From positions 62,001 through 126,000 of the forward strand of contig NZ_CP032487.1 of NCBI RefSeq assembly GCF_004124235.1: a stretch of 64,000 nt of DNA, given 5' to 3'. Each line of letters begins with the position of its first letter. Positions within the stretch are counted from its first letter, which is position 1. This DNA comes from Yersinia hibernica. GTDB taxonomy: Bacteria; Pseudomonadota; Gammaproteobacteria; Enterobacterales; Enterobacteriaceae. Both the position numbers and the translations under genes were made by a program. Below, one piece after another: positions 9,472-21,816 of the stretch. The notes under the pieces are model-generated. The model had not been told where the DNA came from. It searched no databases and was given only the letters and a program-made list of their open reading frames with translations.

Positions 9472-10663
9472 AACGGCTGACAATCTCGTCTATTAAATAC
9501 TGACTGAGGAGTTGCTTATCACAAAGCGGTAAACGTTTCTCGCCAGTCGGCCAAAAAAGGTGCAAAGCATTAGTATCACTATTAAAACCATGCTCTGCGA
9601 GCGATACATCATTAGCGCAAATAAGGTCCAGATTCTTCCGCGCCAGTTTTTGTCGCGCGTATTCTTCCACATTCTGGGTTTCGGCAGCAAATCCAACAAC
9701 AAATGGACGCTTTTTAACCATTGCAGCAACCCCGGCGACAATATCCGGGTTTTTCACCAACTTAAGGGTAATTTCATCGCCCTGTTTTTTTATTTTCTCG
9801 TCAGAAACTTGCTCGGCGCGGTAATCCGCTACTGCTGCGCAAGAAATAAAAATATTCTGCTGGGCGGCTAAGTTTTGAACTGTCTGTTGCATCTCAAGCG
9901 CGCTGACAACATCAATACGATTCACTCCTGTGGGGGTTGGGAGCGCTACTGGCCCGGCCACCAGAGTCACTTTTGCCCCTCTGGTGGCAGCGGCTTGAGC
10001 AATAGCGAAGCCCATCTTGCCCGAACTTTGATTACTGATAAAGCGCACTGGATCAAGTGCCTCACGCGTCGGCCCCGCAGTAATCATGACACTCAAATGT
10101 TGCAGGTCTTGTTGTGCAGAGAAATGATCCTGTGCCAGTGCGACAATTTCCAGTGGGTCTAGCATTCTGCCTGGGCCTACATCACCACAGGCCTGACTAC
10201 CACTGTCTGGCCCCCACAATAACATTCCACGATTGGCAAGTGTCTGTAGGTTTGCTTGAGTGGCTGCGGCCCGGTACATCTGCTGATTCATGGCGGGGAC
10301 GGCTGCAACAGGTGCTGCGGTTGCCAGACAAACCGTGGTCAGTAAGTCATTTGCCATACCTGCAGCCACTCTGGCCAGTAAATCTGCGGTTGCTGGGGCC
10401 ATAATGACTAAATCAGCCCATTTACCCAGCTCAATATGTCCCATCGCCGCTTCGGCAGCTGGATCGAGTAAATCATCAGAGACGGGATAACCCGAGACTG
10501 CCTGCAACGTCAGCGGCGTAATGAATGCTTTGGCGGCGTTGGTCATCACCACGCGTACCTCTGCGCCCCTGTCACGCAAGCGGCGTACCAGCTCAGGAGA
10601 TTTATACGCGGCAATGCCCCCGCTAATCCCGAGCACAATATGTTTGCCGGAAAGTCCCGTCAT
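9449..10663 (-). CDS. coaBC: Bifunctional PPC decarboxylase / PPC synthase
   Basis: A 404-residue two-domain enzyme of coenzyme A synthesis. The N-terminal flavoprotein part (CoaC, about 1-190) decarboxylates phosphopantothenoylcysteine and shows H in A-M-G-H-I-E-L-G and C in G-S-Q-A-C-G-D-x-G-x-G-R-M. The C-terminal CoaB part (about 191-404) ligates cysteine to phosphopantothenate and shows G-P-T-R-E and K-I-K-K. The start beginning [12 protein letters not shown] fits E. coli (406 residues); a second ATG lies just before it, and the longest frame adds a non-family extension. It is divergent from radC. Confidence 0.96.
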   Translation of the reverse strand: MTGLSGKHIVLGISGGIAAYKSPELVRRLRDRGAEVRVVMTNAAKAFITPLTLQAVSGYPVSDDLLDPAAEAAMGHIELGKWADLVIMAPATADLLARVAAGMANDLLTTVCLATAAPVAAVPAMNQQMYRAAATQANLQTLANRGMLLWGPDSGSQACGDVGPGRMLDPLEIVALAQDHFSAQQDLQHLSVMITAGPTREALDPVRFISNQSSGKMGFAIAQAAATRGAKVTLVAGPVALPTPTGVNRIDVVSALEMQQTVQNLAAQQNIFISCAAVADYRAEQVSDEKIKKQGDEITLKLVKNPDIVAGVAAMVKKRPFVVGFAAETQNVEEYARQKLARKNLDLICANDVSLAEHGFNSDTNALHLFWPTGEKRLPLCDKQLLSQYLIDEIVSRYDEKNRH

Positions 10664-10860
10664 CATGATTGTCCAAATGAAAGCCGTAAGAGGCGATATT
10701 TTAGCATAATCGCGGGCTAGATTTGCTATCGGGACATCTCTCGATGCCATCAATCATCAAATTTGCGAGGCGCTACGCATGCTGTTAACCGTGGTGTCGC
10801 AGCCCACAAAACCTTCTGCCATGCTGCTCGGGCTGTCTAGGGATAAACAGGAGCCAGGGA

Positions 10861-11529
10861 ATGGATGAATGGTATGGGGCTATGGCCCCAAGAGAAAAAT
10901 TATTGAAATACGGCGCTGCTGTGCTGACGGATACTGAGCTGCTCGCTATTTTTCTACGTACGGGTATCTCGGGCATGCATGTAATGAGAATGGCTGAATA
11001 CCTGATAGATGAGTTCGGTTCACTTCATGGGCTTGTCTCTGCCGATTATCAGGCGTTATGTGCCAAAAAGGGGATTGGTGTTTCGAAATTTAGCCAGATT
11101 CAGGCTATCTCAGAACTCGCGTGCCGTTGTTTTTCATCTCATCTGATGCGGGAAAGTGTCCTGCTTAATGCCGATATCACCCAAAAATTTCTACAAAATA
11201 TTCTTTCTCAGCGTGAACGAGAGATTTTTTTAGTGATGTTTTTAGATAACCAGCATCGTGTTATTCGCCATGAGGAGATGTTTACTGGTACCATCAGCAG
11301 CGTTGAGGTCTATCCGAGGGAAATTGTGCGTGAAGCGCTGAAGGTTAATGCCGCCGCGCTGATTCTGGCGCATAATCACCCGTCGGGTAAGGCTGAACCG
11401 AGCCAAGCCGACCGTTTGATGACTACGCAGGTGATAAAAGCCTGTTCATTATTGGATATTCGGGTGCTCGATCATTTGGTGGTTGGACGGGGTGAATGTG
11501 TCTCATTTGCCGAACGCGGATGGCTTTAG
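10861..11529 (+). CDS. radC: RadC-family JAB/MPN-domain protein
   Basis: A 222-residue protein, the same length as E. coli RadC (YicR). A helix-hairpin-helix-like N-terminal half is followed by a JAB/MPN metalloprotein domain with E at the end of the T-G-T-I-S-S-V-E strand and the zinc motif H-N-H-P-S-G followed by D of the S-x-x-D segment. The old radC repair phenotype in E. coli was traced to recG, so the function is unresolved. AGGAGCCAGGGA precedes the ATG. It sits at its E. coli position upstream of rpmB. Confidence 0.93.
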   Translation: MDEWYGAMAPREKLLKYGAAVLTDTELLAIFLRTGISGMHVMRMAEYLIDEFGSLHGLVSADYQALCAKKGIGVSKFSQIQAISELACRCFSSHLMRESVLLNADITQKFLQNILSQREREIFLVMFLDNQHRVIRHEEMFTGTISSVEVYPREIVREALKVNAAALILAHNHPSGKAEPSQADRLMTTQVIKACSLLDIRVLDHLVVGRGECVSFAERGWL

Positions 11530-11573
11530 CGAAATAATAATTGATCCTTTCGGGATCTTTAGCTGTTCGGGAC

Positions 11574-11602
11574 TTGAGCACTTACGCTTCAGAGCGTATA
11601 CT
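11574..11602 (+). promoter_or_regulatory. Sigma-70 promoter of rpmB-rpmG
   Basis: TTGAGC (11574-11579), a 17-base spacer, and TATACT (11597-11602), a near-ideal sigma-70 promoter. It predicts an untranslated leader of about 185 bases before rpmB. Confidence 0.75.
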
Positions 11603-11636
11603 ACGCCACCTTTGAGAATCTTGGGTTTGGCGTGAA

Positions 11637-11726
11637 GAGCCTATCTCAGCAGGTTTATAACCTGGTGACAGGGGTTTCTGACCTGATGACAGTGAGTCTT
11701 CTCAGTGAATTTGCTGAGATGGGCTC
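11637..11726 (+). promoter_or_regulatory. Long-range inverted repeat in the rpmB leader
   Basis: Fifteen bases at 11637-11651 pair with 11712-11726, with a single G-U wobble. The 60-base loop contains a 12-base direct repeat with one mismatch (11660-11671 and 11681-11692). No T tract follows, so this is not a terminator. It may be a translational or stability element for the ribosomal-protein message. Confidence 0.6.
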
Positions 11727-11771
11727 TAAAGCCTGACGAGGCGGCCAAATCCTATACGAAGCTCGAGCTGA

Positions 11772-12029
<258 letters not shown>

Positions 12030-12037
12030 GGAACTGA

Positions 12038-12208
<171 letters not shown>

Positions 12209-12229
12209 TTTTAATTTTGGTGGATTAAG

Positions 12230-12257
12230 AAAACCCGGCCTCGGCCGGGTTTTTTAT
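12230..12257 (+). terminator. Terminator after rpmG
   Basis: AACCCGGCC, TC loop, GGCCGGGTT then a T run. It separates rpmBG from mutM. Confidence 0.9.
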
Positions 12258-12294
12258 TATATAAAGCCCAGTGAGATACGTTTAGGGAGGTTGC

Positions 12295-13104
12295 ATGCCT
12301 GAATTACCAGAAGTTGAAACCAGCCGACGTGGGATTGAACCTTATCTTGTCGGCCAGACAATCCTTTATGCCGTGGTGAGGAATGCCCGTTTGCGCTGGC
12401 CAGTATCCGATGAAATCCTCGCGCTTAGTGATCAGCCGGTGTTAAGTGTTCAGCGCCGGGCTAAATACCTATTGATAGAACTGAAAACCGGCTGGATTAT
12501 CGTGCATCTTGGGATGTCGGGTAGCCTACGTATTTTGTCTGAAGAAACTGCAGCGGAAAAACATGATCACGTCGATTTGGTGATCAGTAATGGCAAAATA
12601 CTGCGCTATACCGACCCACGCCGCTTTGGTGCCTGGTTGTGGGCGAAAGATCTTGAAACCAGTAGCGTACTTGCACATTTAGGGCCTGAGCCACTGAGTG
12701 ATGAGTTTACTCCTGAATATCTGTTTGATAAGTCACGTAATAAACGCACTGTCATTAAACAGTGGCTGATGGATAACAAAGTAGTGGTTGGGGTTGGCAA
12801 TATTTACGCCAGCGAATCTTTGTTCGTTGCGGGGATTTTACCTGACCGTGCCGCGGGTTCACTAACTCAAGTTGAAACTGCACTGCTGGTGGGCACGATA
12901 AAAGCGGTGTTATTGCATTCTATTGAGCAGGGTGGTACGACGTTACGCGATTTTTTACAGTCGGATGGTAAGCCGGGTTATTTTGCACAGGAATTGCAGG
13001 TATATGGGCGGGCGGGGGAGTTATGCCGTCGCTGTGGGAATGTGATTGAAATTGCTAAACATGGGCAGCGCAGCACGTTTTTTTGCCGCCATTGTCAGCA
13101 TTAA
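12295..13104 (+). CDS. mutM: Formamidopyrimidine-DNA glycosylase
   Basis: A 269-residue bifunctional glycosylase/AP lyase that removes 8-oxoguanine and formamidopyrimidines. It begins M-P-E-L-P-E-V-E-T, so Pro2 (nucleophile) and Glu3 are in place. The helix-two-turn-helix region ([10 protein letters not shown]) is near the middle and a C-terminal zinc finger with C-R-R-C-G and C-R-H-C closes the protein. GGGAGG precedes the ATG. It is convergent with coaD across an ERIC remnant. Confidence 0.98.
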   Translation: MPELPEVETSRRGIEPYLVGQTILYAVVRNARLRWPVSDEILALSDQPVLSVQRRAKYLLIELKTGWIIVHLGMSGSLRILSEETAAEKHDHVDLVISNGKILRYTDPRRFGAWLWAKDLETSSVLAHLGPEPLSDEFTPEYLFDKSRNKRTVIKQWLMDNKVVVGVGNIYASESLFVAGILPDRAAGSLTQVETALLVGTIKAVLLHSIEQGGTTLRDFLQSDGKPGYFAQELQVYGRAGELCRRCGNVIEIAKHGQRSTFFCRHCQH

Positions 13105-13110
13105 TTTTAT

Positions 13111-13170
13111 ACCTGACGTTGTTGAAGTTGCAGGGGATTTTATCCGCAACTCCAATGACTTGGGGGATAT
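13111..13170. repeat. Ends-only ERIC element
   Basis: About 60 bases. The outer arms (TTGAAGTTGCAGG and GCAACTCCAATG followed by a G run) match the ends of the full ERIC copy at 29277-29394, but the central part is missing. It lies between the convergent mutM and coaD. Confidence 0.65.
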
Positions 13171-13184
13171 GTGTAAATAAAGAA

Positions 13185-14443
<1,259 letters not shown>

Positions 14444-15721
14444 TTAGTGGCTCCGTTGCGGTAGATAAGGCTCCAGCAAGTGCAATAACCGTTGCAATGC
14501 GCCCTGATTTTCATGCAATACATCCACTGCATGGCGGCCATAATAGAGGCGGCAATCTTCATCAGTCAGCAGCATGGTGATTTCTTTCACCAGTGACGAG
14601 GTATCGGTGACGGTAATCAACCCCTCCGCTTGTTCCAGCTTGGCACAAATATCTTTGAAGTTAAATGTGTGTGGCCCCATCAATACGGGGATAGCATGAG
14701 CTGCCGCCTCGAGTGGGTTATGACCGCCGCGCTCAACCAAGCTGCCGCCCACAAAGGCTAAATCGGCAATGCCGTACAGCAGCATCAATTCGCCCATGGT
14801 ATCGCCAATCACCACCTGGGTGCTGGCTGAAGGAACTTCGCCTTTGCTGCGCAATGTGTAACTCAGCCCTGCTTTTTGTGTTAATTCAATCGCTTTCGGG
14901 AAACGTTCTGGATGCCGAGGCACCAGAATCAGCAGCAGCGTTGGGGAATGTTGTAATAATTGGCGATGGGCTTCCAGTAAGAGCGTTTCTTCGCCGTCAT
15001 GAGTGCTGGTCGCTATCCAGACTGGCCGATGCGGTGCCCACTGACGACGTAATGTCACGGCTCTGGCGGCTAATTCAGGTGTTACAGAAATATCAAATTT
15101 CAAGCTGCCAGTTACCGTCAGCTGTGAACGTCTGAGGCCTAATTCAATGAAACGGTCGCCATCTTCTTGATTTTGCGCGGCAATCAGTGTGATTCGTTGC
15201 AGCATATTGCGAATAAAACTACCGATTTTTTTATAGCCAGCGGCAGAGCGGGCCGAAAGGCGCGCATTGGCGATGACTAAAGGAATTTTGCGCCGATGCA
15301 GTGCATTGATTAGGTTTGGCCATAGTTCAGTTTCCATGATAATGACCAGCTTGGGATTAACTTGATCAAGAAAACGGTTCACTGAGCCGGGGAGGTCATA
15401 GGGCAGATACACATGGTGAACATCTTTGCCAAAAGCAGATTGCACCCGCTCAGAACCGGTGGGGGTCATGGTGGTCACGGTAATGGGCAGTGACGGGTAG
15501 CGGTGGCGTAATGCTCTCACTAATGGAATAGCGGCCAGTGTTTCACCGACTGAAACTGAATGCAGCATGATACCGCCAGCAACAACTTTACCGGCACAAA
15601 AACCATAGCGTTCCCCCCAGCGCTTGCGATAAGCGGGGGCTTTACGGCTACGCAACAGCAACCGTAGCCAAATCAGAGGTTGAATAAGGTAGAGTAATAC
15701 CTGGTATAAACGCAGTAACAT
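14444..15721 (-). CDS. waaA: Kdo transferase
   Basis: A 425-residue inner-membrane-anchored GT-B glycosyltransferase that adds two Kdo residues to lipid IVA. A hydrophobic N-terminal segment (about residues 5-25) precedes R-K-A-P-A-Y-R-K-R-W-G-E-R-Y-G; the catalytic region with H-S-V-S-V-G-E-T follows. C-terminal CMP-Kdo-binding segments include G-D-T-M-G-E-L and G-G-S-L-V-E-R-G-G-H-N. The ATG at 15721 gives exactly the E. coli length; the longer frame adds 23 residues with no counterpart. It directly abuts waaE. Confidence 0.96.
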   Translation of the reverse strand: MLLRLYQVLLYLIQPLIWLRLLLRSRKAPAYRKRWGERYGFCAGKVVAGGIMLHSVSVGETLAAIPLVRALRHRYPSLPITVTTMTPTGSERVQSAFGKDVHHVYLPYDLPGSVNRFLDQVNPKLVIIMETELWPNLINALHRRKIPLVIANARLSARSAAGYKKIGSFIRNMLQRITLIAAQNQEDGDRFIELGLRRSQLTVTGSLKFDISVTPELAARAVTLRRQWAPHRPVWIATSTHDGEETLLLEAHRQLLQHSPTLLLILVPRHPERFPKAIELTQKAGLSYTLRSKGEVPSASTQVVIGDTMGELMLLYGIADLAFVGGSLVERGGHNPLEAAAHAIPVLMGPHTFNFKDICAKLEQAEGLITVTDTSSLVKEITMLLTDEDCRLYYGRHAVDVLHENQGALQRLLHLLEPYLPQRSH

Positions 15722-16256
15722 TCTATCAATTTCATTTATATGGATTATTAAGAATAATACCATATTTGAGCAAGAAAGGCTCTTTTCCACTGGGGGGCTG
15801 ATAACCCGAGCAAGCTCAGGTTATTCATAAAAAAGAATATAAATTTTCAACAAATGGCAGGGATATAAATGATTTCCCGAATTTAATAGTGAGAATGATT
15901 TTCATTACTTATAAATAGTAAATCATGCAGCTGTTGATATCATAAACTGATTCAATAATGATATTTTTAGCTGCTAACATTTTGTTATTTAGCCGTTTAT
16001 CGCATACCCATCTCATTTCAGTTTTATGGCTAATGTATTGAATAATTAATTAGATACTCAGAGAAACCAATAGGCGGTTATTAGCGAAAGTAAATTAGTG
16101 GGTGCTCTTAATAACTTGAATAATATATTAGCAATGCTTAACTATCAGCATATGGAAAACCATCGACTCTAATAATTATCAAAGTCGATGGTTATTACAC
16201 AGTGAATGCTAATGCGCGAATTTTTAAGTCAACATTAGGTTAAGAATAATAACGAC
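15722..16256. other. AT-rich gene-free gap inside the LPS core cluster
   Basis: 535 bases with no convincing reading frame, between waaA and waaC. It contains a sequence at 15891-15909 matching a Fur box at about 14 of 19 positions and a perfect 10-bp inverted repeat (16158-16167 with 16184-16193). Related enterobacteria carry further core-synthesis genes in this interval, so it may be a deletion scar. Confidence 0.55.
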
Positions 16257-17222
16257 TTATGAGATCAGCGTTTCTAGCTTTGCCATAATGGCTTCAGCCG
16301 TGATGGTGTCCATACTTTTTTGTTCAGAAATCACCGCAATCTGATTTTTTCCATAGCCACCAATCAAACCAGGGTCGGTTGGGCCGAACAGGGTAATATT
16401 CGGGCGATCCAAGGCGGCGGTCAGATGACTGAGGCCCGTATCCACGGAAACCACCGCTTTTGCACCGGCCAGAACCTCGGCAACTTGCTGAAGAGTCAGT
16501 TTAGGCAAGACCTCAACATTAGGAGCATGCTCCGCTAACCGCAACGCCCGCTGATACTCATGTTCTGCGCCCCAGGGTAATTTTATTTTTAACCCGCTGG
16601 GGGCAACCAGTTCAATCAGCTGCAACCAATGGCTTTCAGGCCAGTGTTTACTGTCGCGGGTGGTTGCATGCAGGAATACCAGATACTGGCCGGCATCTGC
16701 GGGTAACTCACTTAAAAAGCGTGGCGCGATAGCATAATCACCGATACTTTCTGGTTTGTCATAACCGAGACTTTTGGCGAACAGTTGCCGGGTGCGCTCG
16801 ACAGCATGTTGTTTGGTATCAATCTCATGGCGGCAGCTATAAAACCAACTGGCAAAAGGTTCACGGGCACTTTTGCAATCCGGGCCATGTTTCATCCCTT
16901 TCGCAATCCGGGTAATGAGCGCGGCACTTTTAATCAGCCCCTGAGCATCGATCACCACATCATAACTGCGTTGCTGTACCACGCGCTTAAAATCACAGCG
17001 CTCTTGGCGGGTATCACTGCCAAACCAATTTTTGCGCCAACGGCGAATAGCCACCGGGATAACTTTATCTACCGCAGGGTGCCACCCCGGAATTTGGCTG
17101 AAGCCCTCTTCTACTACCCAGTCAAAGCGAATCCCGGGAATCGCCTTCATGGCATCCGTCAGCGCAGGCAATGTATGTAAAACATCCCCCATTGATGAGG
17201 TTTTAACGATTAATACATGCAT
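16257..17222 (-). CDS. waaC: LPS heptosyltransferase I
   Basis: A 321-residue GT9 enzyme that adds the first L-glycero-D-manno-heptose to Kdo2-lipid A at the cytoplasmic face. The N-terminus M-H-V-L-I-V-K-T-S-S-M-G-D-V-L-H-T-L-P-A is the RfaC signature; D-T-G-L-S-H-L-T-A-A and F-G-P-T-D-P lie in the ADP-heptose-binding C-terminal half. It shares one base (TAATG) with waaF and is translationally coupled to it. Confidence 0.96.
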   Translation of the reverse strand: MHVLIVKTSSMGDVLHTLPALTDAMKAIPGIRFDWVVEEGFSQIPGWHPAVDKVIPVAIRRWRKNWFGSDTRQERCDFKRVVQQRSYDVVIDAQGLIKSAALITRIAKGMKHGPDCKSAREPFASWFYSCRHEIDTKQHAVERTRQLFAKSLGYDKPESIGDYAIAPRFLSELPADAGQYLVFLHATTRDSKHWPESHWLQLIELVAPSGLKIKLPWGAEHEYQRALRLAEHAPNVEVLPKLTLQQVAEVLAGAKAVVSVDTGLSHLTAALDRPNITLFGPTDPGLIGGYGKNQIAVISEQKSMDTITAEAIMAKLETLIS

Positions 17223-18286
17223 TAATCGGCCTCTTTCGCTGAGCAGGTTTGTGTGTTGAGTTGTTTCTCAAGGGCTGCCATCACTTGTTCAGGTTGAATA
17301 TCAATCAAACTTTGATGATAACCCTGAGCGCTGTCGCCTTTACGCACTTTGTGGTAGCCAGTGATCAGGCGAATAACTGTGGCTTTATCAGACAGCGGTG
17401 GGGTGAAATCCGGGCTGCTAGGGCCATATAAGGCGACTAAGGGTTTATTTAATGCCGCGGCCACATGCATCAAACCTGAGTCATTGCTGACCACGGCGTT
17501 ACAAGCGGCAATCATAACTACGGCTTGATCCAGCGAGGTTTGGCCTGCGAAGTTGAGGCAATATTCACGAGCACTTTCAGCGAGCGCTTGGCGAATTTCT
17601 TCACCAGCTTCATTATCTTTGGCTGAGCCCAATAAGATCACCTGATAGCCAGCATCAATCAGTTTCTGTGCTAATGAAGCATAGTGGTAATGCGGCCACC
17701 GTTTGGCTGGGCCAAATTCGGCACCTGGGCAGAAACCAATAATTGGCCGGTTATCTGTCAGGTTAAATGATGCTGTAATCTCGGCAATTTCTTCATCCTG
17801 AACCTGCAATTGTGGCCATAGCAAAGGCTGGGGTAAATCTTCGGCTGAGTGGATGTGCTCTTTATCGTAGGCCAGCGCCACATAGCGCTGAACCATCATC
17901 GGGAAGGCTTGTTTATCCAGAATGCGCAGGTCGTTGAGCAAGAAATAGCGCATTTCGCCACGCCAGCCAATACGCTGTTTAATCCCTGAAAAATAAGGTA
18001 TTAGGGCAGATTTAAATGAGTTTGGTAGCACATAGGCGCGGTCATATCCGGTTTCCCGCAGGGCCAGACCTAAACGGCGGCGTTCCTCAAAAGCAAAAAC
18101 GCCATGGCCTAATGGCATCGGAACCGCGTGACGCACCTCTGGCATTCTGGCCAAAAGCGGACGGCACCACGCAGGTGCCATCACATCAATTTCTGCTGCC
18201 GGATATTTGGCCTTCAGGGTGCGGTAAAGACTTTGCGACATCATCATATCGCCAACCCAAGAAGGGCCAATGACCAGTATTTTCAT
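17222..18286 (-). CDS. waaF: LPS heptosyltransferase II
   Basis: A 354-residue GT9 enzyme that adds the second heptose of the inner core. It starts M-K-I-L-V-I-G-P-S-W-V-G-D-M-M-M-S-Q-S-L and contains N-D-S-G-L-M-H-V-A-A-A and Y-G-P-S-S-P in the donor-binding half. The ATG at 18286 is preferred over one 12 bases upstream because it matches the family start. It is the middle gene of hldD-waaF-waaC. Confidence 0.96.
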   Translation of the reverse strand: MKILVIGPSWVGDMMMSQSLYRTLKAKYPAAEIDVMAPAWCRPLLARMPEVRHAVPMPLGHGVFAFEERRRLGLALRETGYDRAYVLPNSFKSALIPYFSGIKQRIGWRGEMRYFLLNDLRILDKQAFPMMVQRYVALAYDKEHIHSAEDLPQPLLWPQLQVQDEEIAEITASFNLTDNRPIIGFCPGAEFGPAKRWPHYHYASLAQKLIDAGYQVILLGSAKDNEAGEEIRQALAESAREYCLNFAGQTSLDQAVVMIAACNAVVSNDSGLMHVAAALNKPLVALYGPSSPDFTPPLSDKATVIRLITGYHKVRKGDSAQGYHQSLIDIQPEQVMAALEKQLNTQTCSAKEAD

Positions 18287-18316
18287 ACCGTTTATCAATT
18301 CCTTGCAGCAAGTGAT

Positions 18317-19249
18317 TTAGACTGAGCGGTTGAGCCAGGCCAGGTATTCTTTGACGCCTTCGGCGACGGTTTTGAACGGCTTGTCATAACCGGCAGCACG
18401 CAAATTGGTCAGGTCAGCTTGCGTGTATGCCTGATAGCGGCCTTTCAATTTTTCTGGGAATTCAATGTACTCCACCGGCCCGCTGTGGTGGAAATCCACT
18501 ACTGCATCGGCCACTGCCTGGAAGGATTCCGCGCGACCCGTGCCGCAGTTGAAAATGCCGGAGACTCCGTTTTGCCAGAACCACAGGTTAACGTCGGCAA
18601 CATCACCGACATAGATGAAATCGCGTTTGAAGTTTTCGCTACCGGAGAACAGTTTAGGGTTTTCACCCGCATTTATCTGATTATTCAGATGGAAAGCCAC
18701 ACTCGCCATGCTGCCTTTATGGCCTTCACGCGGGCCATAAACGTTGAAATAGCGGAACCCACAAATCTGTGAGTCGGCTTGCGGCAGGATCTCGCGCACA
18801 TATTGGTCAAACAAGAATTTGGAGTAACCATAAACGTTAAGTGGTTGTTCGTATTGACGATCTTCAATGAAATTATCAGTACGCCCGCCATAGGTGGCCG
18901 CCGATGAGGCATACAAGAACGGGATGCCGCGATCCAGACAGAAGTGCAGGATATCTTTAGAATACTGATAGTTGTTATCCATCATGTACTTGCCATCCCA
19001 CTCAGTGGTGGAAGAACAGGCACCTTCATGGAAAATTGCGTCGATATCACCCATATCATCACCGGCAACAATGCTGGCAACAAAATCTTCTTTATCCATG
19101 TAATCAGCGATATCCAGATCAACCAGATTGACGAATTTAGTGCCGTCTTTCAGGTTATCTACAACCAGAATATCTTTATAGCCTATATCATTCAGTGCCT
19201 TAACGATGTTGCTGCCAATAAAACCGGCGCCGCCAGTGACGATAATCAT
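18317..19249 (-). CDS. hldD: ADP-L-glycero-D-manno-heptose 6-epimerase
   Basis: A 310-residue SDR epimerase that makes the activated heptose used by WaaC and WaaF. The NAD(P)-binding G-G-A-G-F-I-G-S-N is at residues 6-14; Y-G-Y-S-K-F supplies the catalytic Tyr and Lys, and S-S-A-A-T-Y lies before it. The length is identical to E. coli. The upstream GTG frame adds three residues only. It is the first gene of the heptose operon and divergent from kbl. Confidence 0.97.
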   Translation of the reverse strand: MIIVTGGAGFIGSNIVKALNDIGYKDILVVDNLKDGTKFVNLVDLDIADYMDKEDFVASIVAGDDMGDIDAIFHEGACSSTTEWDGKYMMDNNYQYSKDILHFCLDRGIPFLYASSAATYGGRTDNFIEDRQYEQPLNVYGYSKFLFDQYVREILPQADSQICGFRYFNVYGPREGHKGSMASVAFHLNNQINAGENPKLFSGSENFKRDFIYVGDVADVNLWFWQNGVSGIFNCGTGRAESFQAVADAVVDFHHSGPVEYIEFPEKLKGRYQAYTQADLTNLRAAGYDKPFKTVAEGVKEYLAWLNRSV

Positions 19250-19493
19250 CAGGTTCACCCTTGCTAATCTTCTCGGTCGGGCACAATGCCCTACACCCTA
19301 TTTGCCCTTATCATAACATTTCATAGGATAGCGCACAGCCGGAAGGGGGCTAATCTCTCGGTTTCTATGCGGCTTTAGGATTGTTCACCGTGATATGTGC
19401 TGCAATTTTTATAATATAAGACAAGGTTTCTCGTCAGTTCATCCGTCAGGCAGTAAAATGTAGTGTGAAATTGCCAATTCTGGAGATAACTGA

Positions 19494-20705
19494 ATGTCCC
19501 TGCCTTTTGCTAGAAACCCCTTTTATCAGCAATTAGAACAACAACTCACAACGACCCGTGCTGAAGGGCTGTATAAAAATGAGCGCATAATCACTTCCGC
19601 TCAGCAAGCCGATATTGCGGTGGCGGATGGTCGTCACGTGATTAATTTCTGTGCTAACAACTACTTGGGCCTGGCAAATCACCCAAGGCTGATCGCTGCG
19701 GCTAAAAAAGGTATGGAGACGCACGGCTTTGGTATGGCCTCGGTTCGTTTTATCTGCGGCACCCAAGATACTCATAAGGTGCTGGAACAGCAGCTGGCCA
19801 ATTTCCTGGGTATGGAAGATGCCATTCTTTACTCATCTTGCTTTGATGCTAACGGCGGTTTATTTGAAACCTTGCTGGGGCCAGAAGATGCCATTATTTC
19901 CGATGCACTGAATCATGCCTCTATCATTGATGGAGTGCGGTTATGTAAAGCGAAGCGCTACCGCTATGCCAACAATGATATGAGCGAATTGAAAGCCCAG
20001 TTAGAACAGGCTAAAGCAGAGGGCGCGCGCCATATTATGATTGCGACCGACGGCGTGTTCTCAATGGACGGCGTGATTGCCAACCTGAAAGGGGTTTGTG
20101 ACCTTGCTGATGAGTATCAGGCACTGGTGATGGTCGATGATTCTCATGCTATCGGTTTTGTCGGTGAAAATGGTCGTGGGACTCATGAATACTGCGAAGT
20201 AATGGATCGCGTTGATATTATCACCGGCACCTTAGGTAAAGCACTGGGTGGGGCATCAGGCGGCTATACCGCTGGACGCAAAGAAGTGGTTGAGTGGTTG
20301 CGCCAGCGCTCGCGCCCCTATTTGTTCTCAAACTCATTGGCTCCAGCAATTGTTGCCGCCTCAATTGAAGTGTTATCGCTATTAGAGGACGGCGCTGAAT
20401 TACGCGAGCGCTTATGGTCGAATGCCCGTTTATTCCGCGAGAAAATGAGTGCCGCCGGTTTCACCTTAGCCGGTGCCGATCACGCCATTATCCCGGTGAT
20501 GCTGGGGGATGCAACACTGGCACAAGAATTTGCCAATGCGTTGTTAAAAGAGGGGATTTACGTGACGGGGTTCTTCTATCCGGTGGTGCCGAAAGGCCAG
20601 GCGCGAATCCGCACCCAGATGTCAGCAGATCACACGCCAGAGCAGGTTGAGCGGGCTGTTGCAGCTTTCATCCGTATTGGCAAGCAGCTTAACGTTATTG
20701 CGTAA
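19494..20705 (+). CDS. kbl: 2-amino-3-ketobutyrate CoA ligase
   Basis: A 403-residue PLP enzyme that cleaves 2-amino-3-ketobutyrate with CoA to glycine and acetyl-CoA, the second step of threonine degradation. Fold-type I features can be read: N-N-Y-L-G-L-A near residue 55, D-D-S-H-A for the PLP-ring aspartate, and G-T-L-G-K-A-L-G-G with the Schiff-base lysine. It is followed nine bases later by tdh, the first-step enzyme. Confidence 0.97.
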   Translation: MSLPFARNPFYQQLEQQLTTTRAEGLYKNERIITSAQQADIAVADGRHVINFCANNYLGLANHPRLIAAAKKGMETHGFGMASVRFICGTQDTHKVLEQQLANFLGMEDAILYSSCFDANGGLFETLLGPEDAIISDALNHASIIDGVRLCKAKRYRYANNDMSELKAQLEQAKAEGARHIMIATDGVFSMDGVIANLKGVCDLADEYQALVMVDDSHAIGFVGENGRGTHEYCEVMDRVDIITGTLGKALGGASGGYTAGRKEVVEWLRQRSRPYLFSNSLAPAIVAASIEVLSLLEDGAELRERLWSNARLFREKMSAAGFTLAGADHAIIPVMLGDATLAQEFANALLKEGIYVTGFFYPVVPKGQARIRTQMSADHTPEQVERAVAAFIRIGKQLNVIA

Positions 20706-20714
20706 GGAATGTTC

Positions 20715-21740
20715 ATGAAAGCACTATCCAAACTGAAAGCAGAAGAAGGCATTTGGATGACCGAGGTGCCGCAGCCGGAGCTGGGTCACAATGACATCAT
20801 GATCAAAATTCGCAAAACGGCTATTTGCGGCACTGATGTGCATATTTATAACTGGGATGAATGGTCACAAAAAACAATTCCTGTTCCCATGGTCGTCGGC
20901 CATGAGTATGTCGGTGAAGTGGTGGCTATCGGCCAGGAAGTTAAAGGCTTTAATATCGGTGACCGGGTGTCTGGTGAGGGCCATATCACCTGTGGGCATT
21001 GCCGTAATTGTCGTGGTGGCCGTACCCATCTTTGCCGCAATACGGTGGGGGTCGGTGTAAACCGGCCGGGTTCTTTTGCCGAGTATCTGGTGATTCCTGC
21101 TTTTAATGCATTCAAAATCCCCGACAATATTTCTGATGAGCTAGCAGCTATTTTCGACCCGTTTGGCAATGCCGTGCATACCGCATTATCCTTTGATTTA
21201 GTTGGAGAAGATGTATTGGTCTCCGGTGCAGGCCCCATCGGCATTATGGCGGCTGCGGTTTGCAAACATGTTGGTGCTCGCCATGTTGTTATCACCGATG
21301 TGAATGAATATCGACTGGATTTGGCGCGTAAAATGGGGGTGACCCGGGCAGTCAATGTCAGTAAAGAAAATCTGAATGATGTGATGGCTGATCTGGGTAT
21401 GACTGAAGGATTTGATGTGGGGCTGGAAATGTCCGGCGCGCCGCCAGCTTTCCGTACATTACTCAACTCAATGAATCACGGTGGCCGTATTGCGATGCTG
21501 GGGATACCGCCATCTGATATGTCCATCGACTGGAATCAGGTGATATTTAAGGGGCTGTTTATAAAAGGGATTTATGGCCGCGAGATGTTTGAAACCTGGT
21601 ACAAAATGGCGGCATTGATTCAATCTGGCTTGGATTTAACCCCGATAATTACTCATCGTTTCTCTATTGATGAGTTCCAGCAAGGGTTTGATGCCATGCG
21701 CTCGGGTAAGTCGGGCAAGGTGGTTTTAAGCTGGGACTAA
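20715..21740 (+). CDS. tdh: L-threonine 3-dehydrogenase
   Basis: A 341-residue zinc-dependent NAD dehydrogenase of the MDR family that oxidises threonine to 2-amino-3-ketobutyrate. Catalytic zinc ligands are in I-C-G-T-D-V-H and G-H-E-Y-V-G; a structural zinc site C-G-H-C-R-N-C then C follows. The Rossmann motif G-A-G-P-I-G is near residue 174. The ATG at 20715 has AAGGA upstream; the frame start two codons earlier is not needed. It forms an operon with kbl. Confidence 0.98.
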   Translation: MKALSKLKAEEGIWMTEVPQPELGHNDIMIKIRKTAICGTDVHIYNWDEWSQKTIPVPMVVGHEYVGEVVAIGQEVKGFNIGDRVSGEGHITCGHCRNCRGGRTHLCRNTVGVGVNRPGSFAEYLVIPAFNAFKIPDNISDELAAIFDPFGNAVHTALSFDLVGEDVLVSGAGPIGIMAAAVCKHVGARHVVITDVNEYRLDLARKMGVTRAVNVSKENLNDVMADLGMTEGFDVGLEMSGAPPAFRTLLNSMNHGGRIAMLGIPPSDMSIDWNQVIFKGLFIKGIYGREMFETWYKMAALIQSGLDLTPIITHRFSIDEFQQGFDAMRSGKSGKVVLSWD

Positions 21741-21774
21741 CGTACTGTCAAGCTTGAAATTACACAATCGAAAG

Positions 21775-21809
21775 CGGGGCTGTCAGGTGATGACCGCCCC
21801 GATTTTATT
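21775..21809 (+). terminator. Terminator of kbl-tdh
   Basis: CGGGGC paired with GCCCCG, with an inner GTCA/TGAC stem, followed by ATTTTATT. It lies just past tdh and also faces the 3' end of yibQ. Confidence 0.8.
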
Positions 21810-21816
21810 GAACAAA

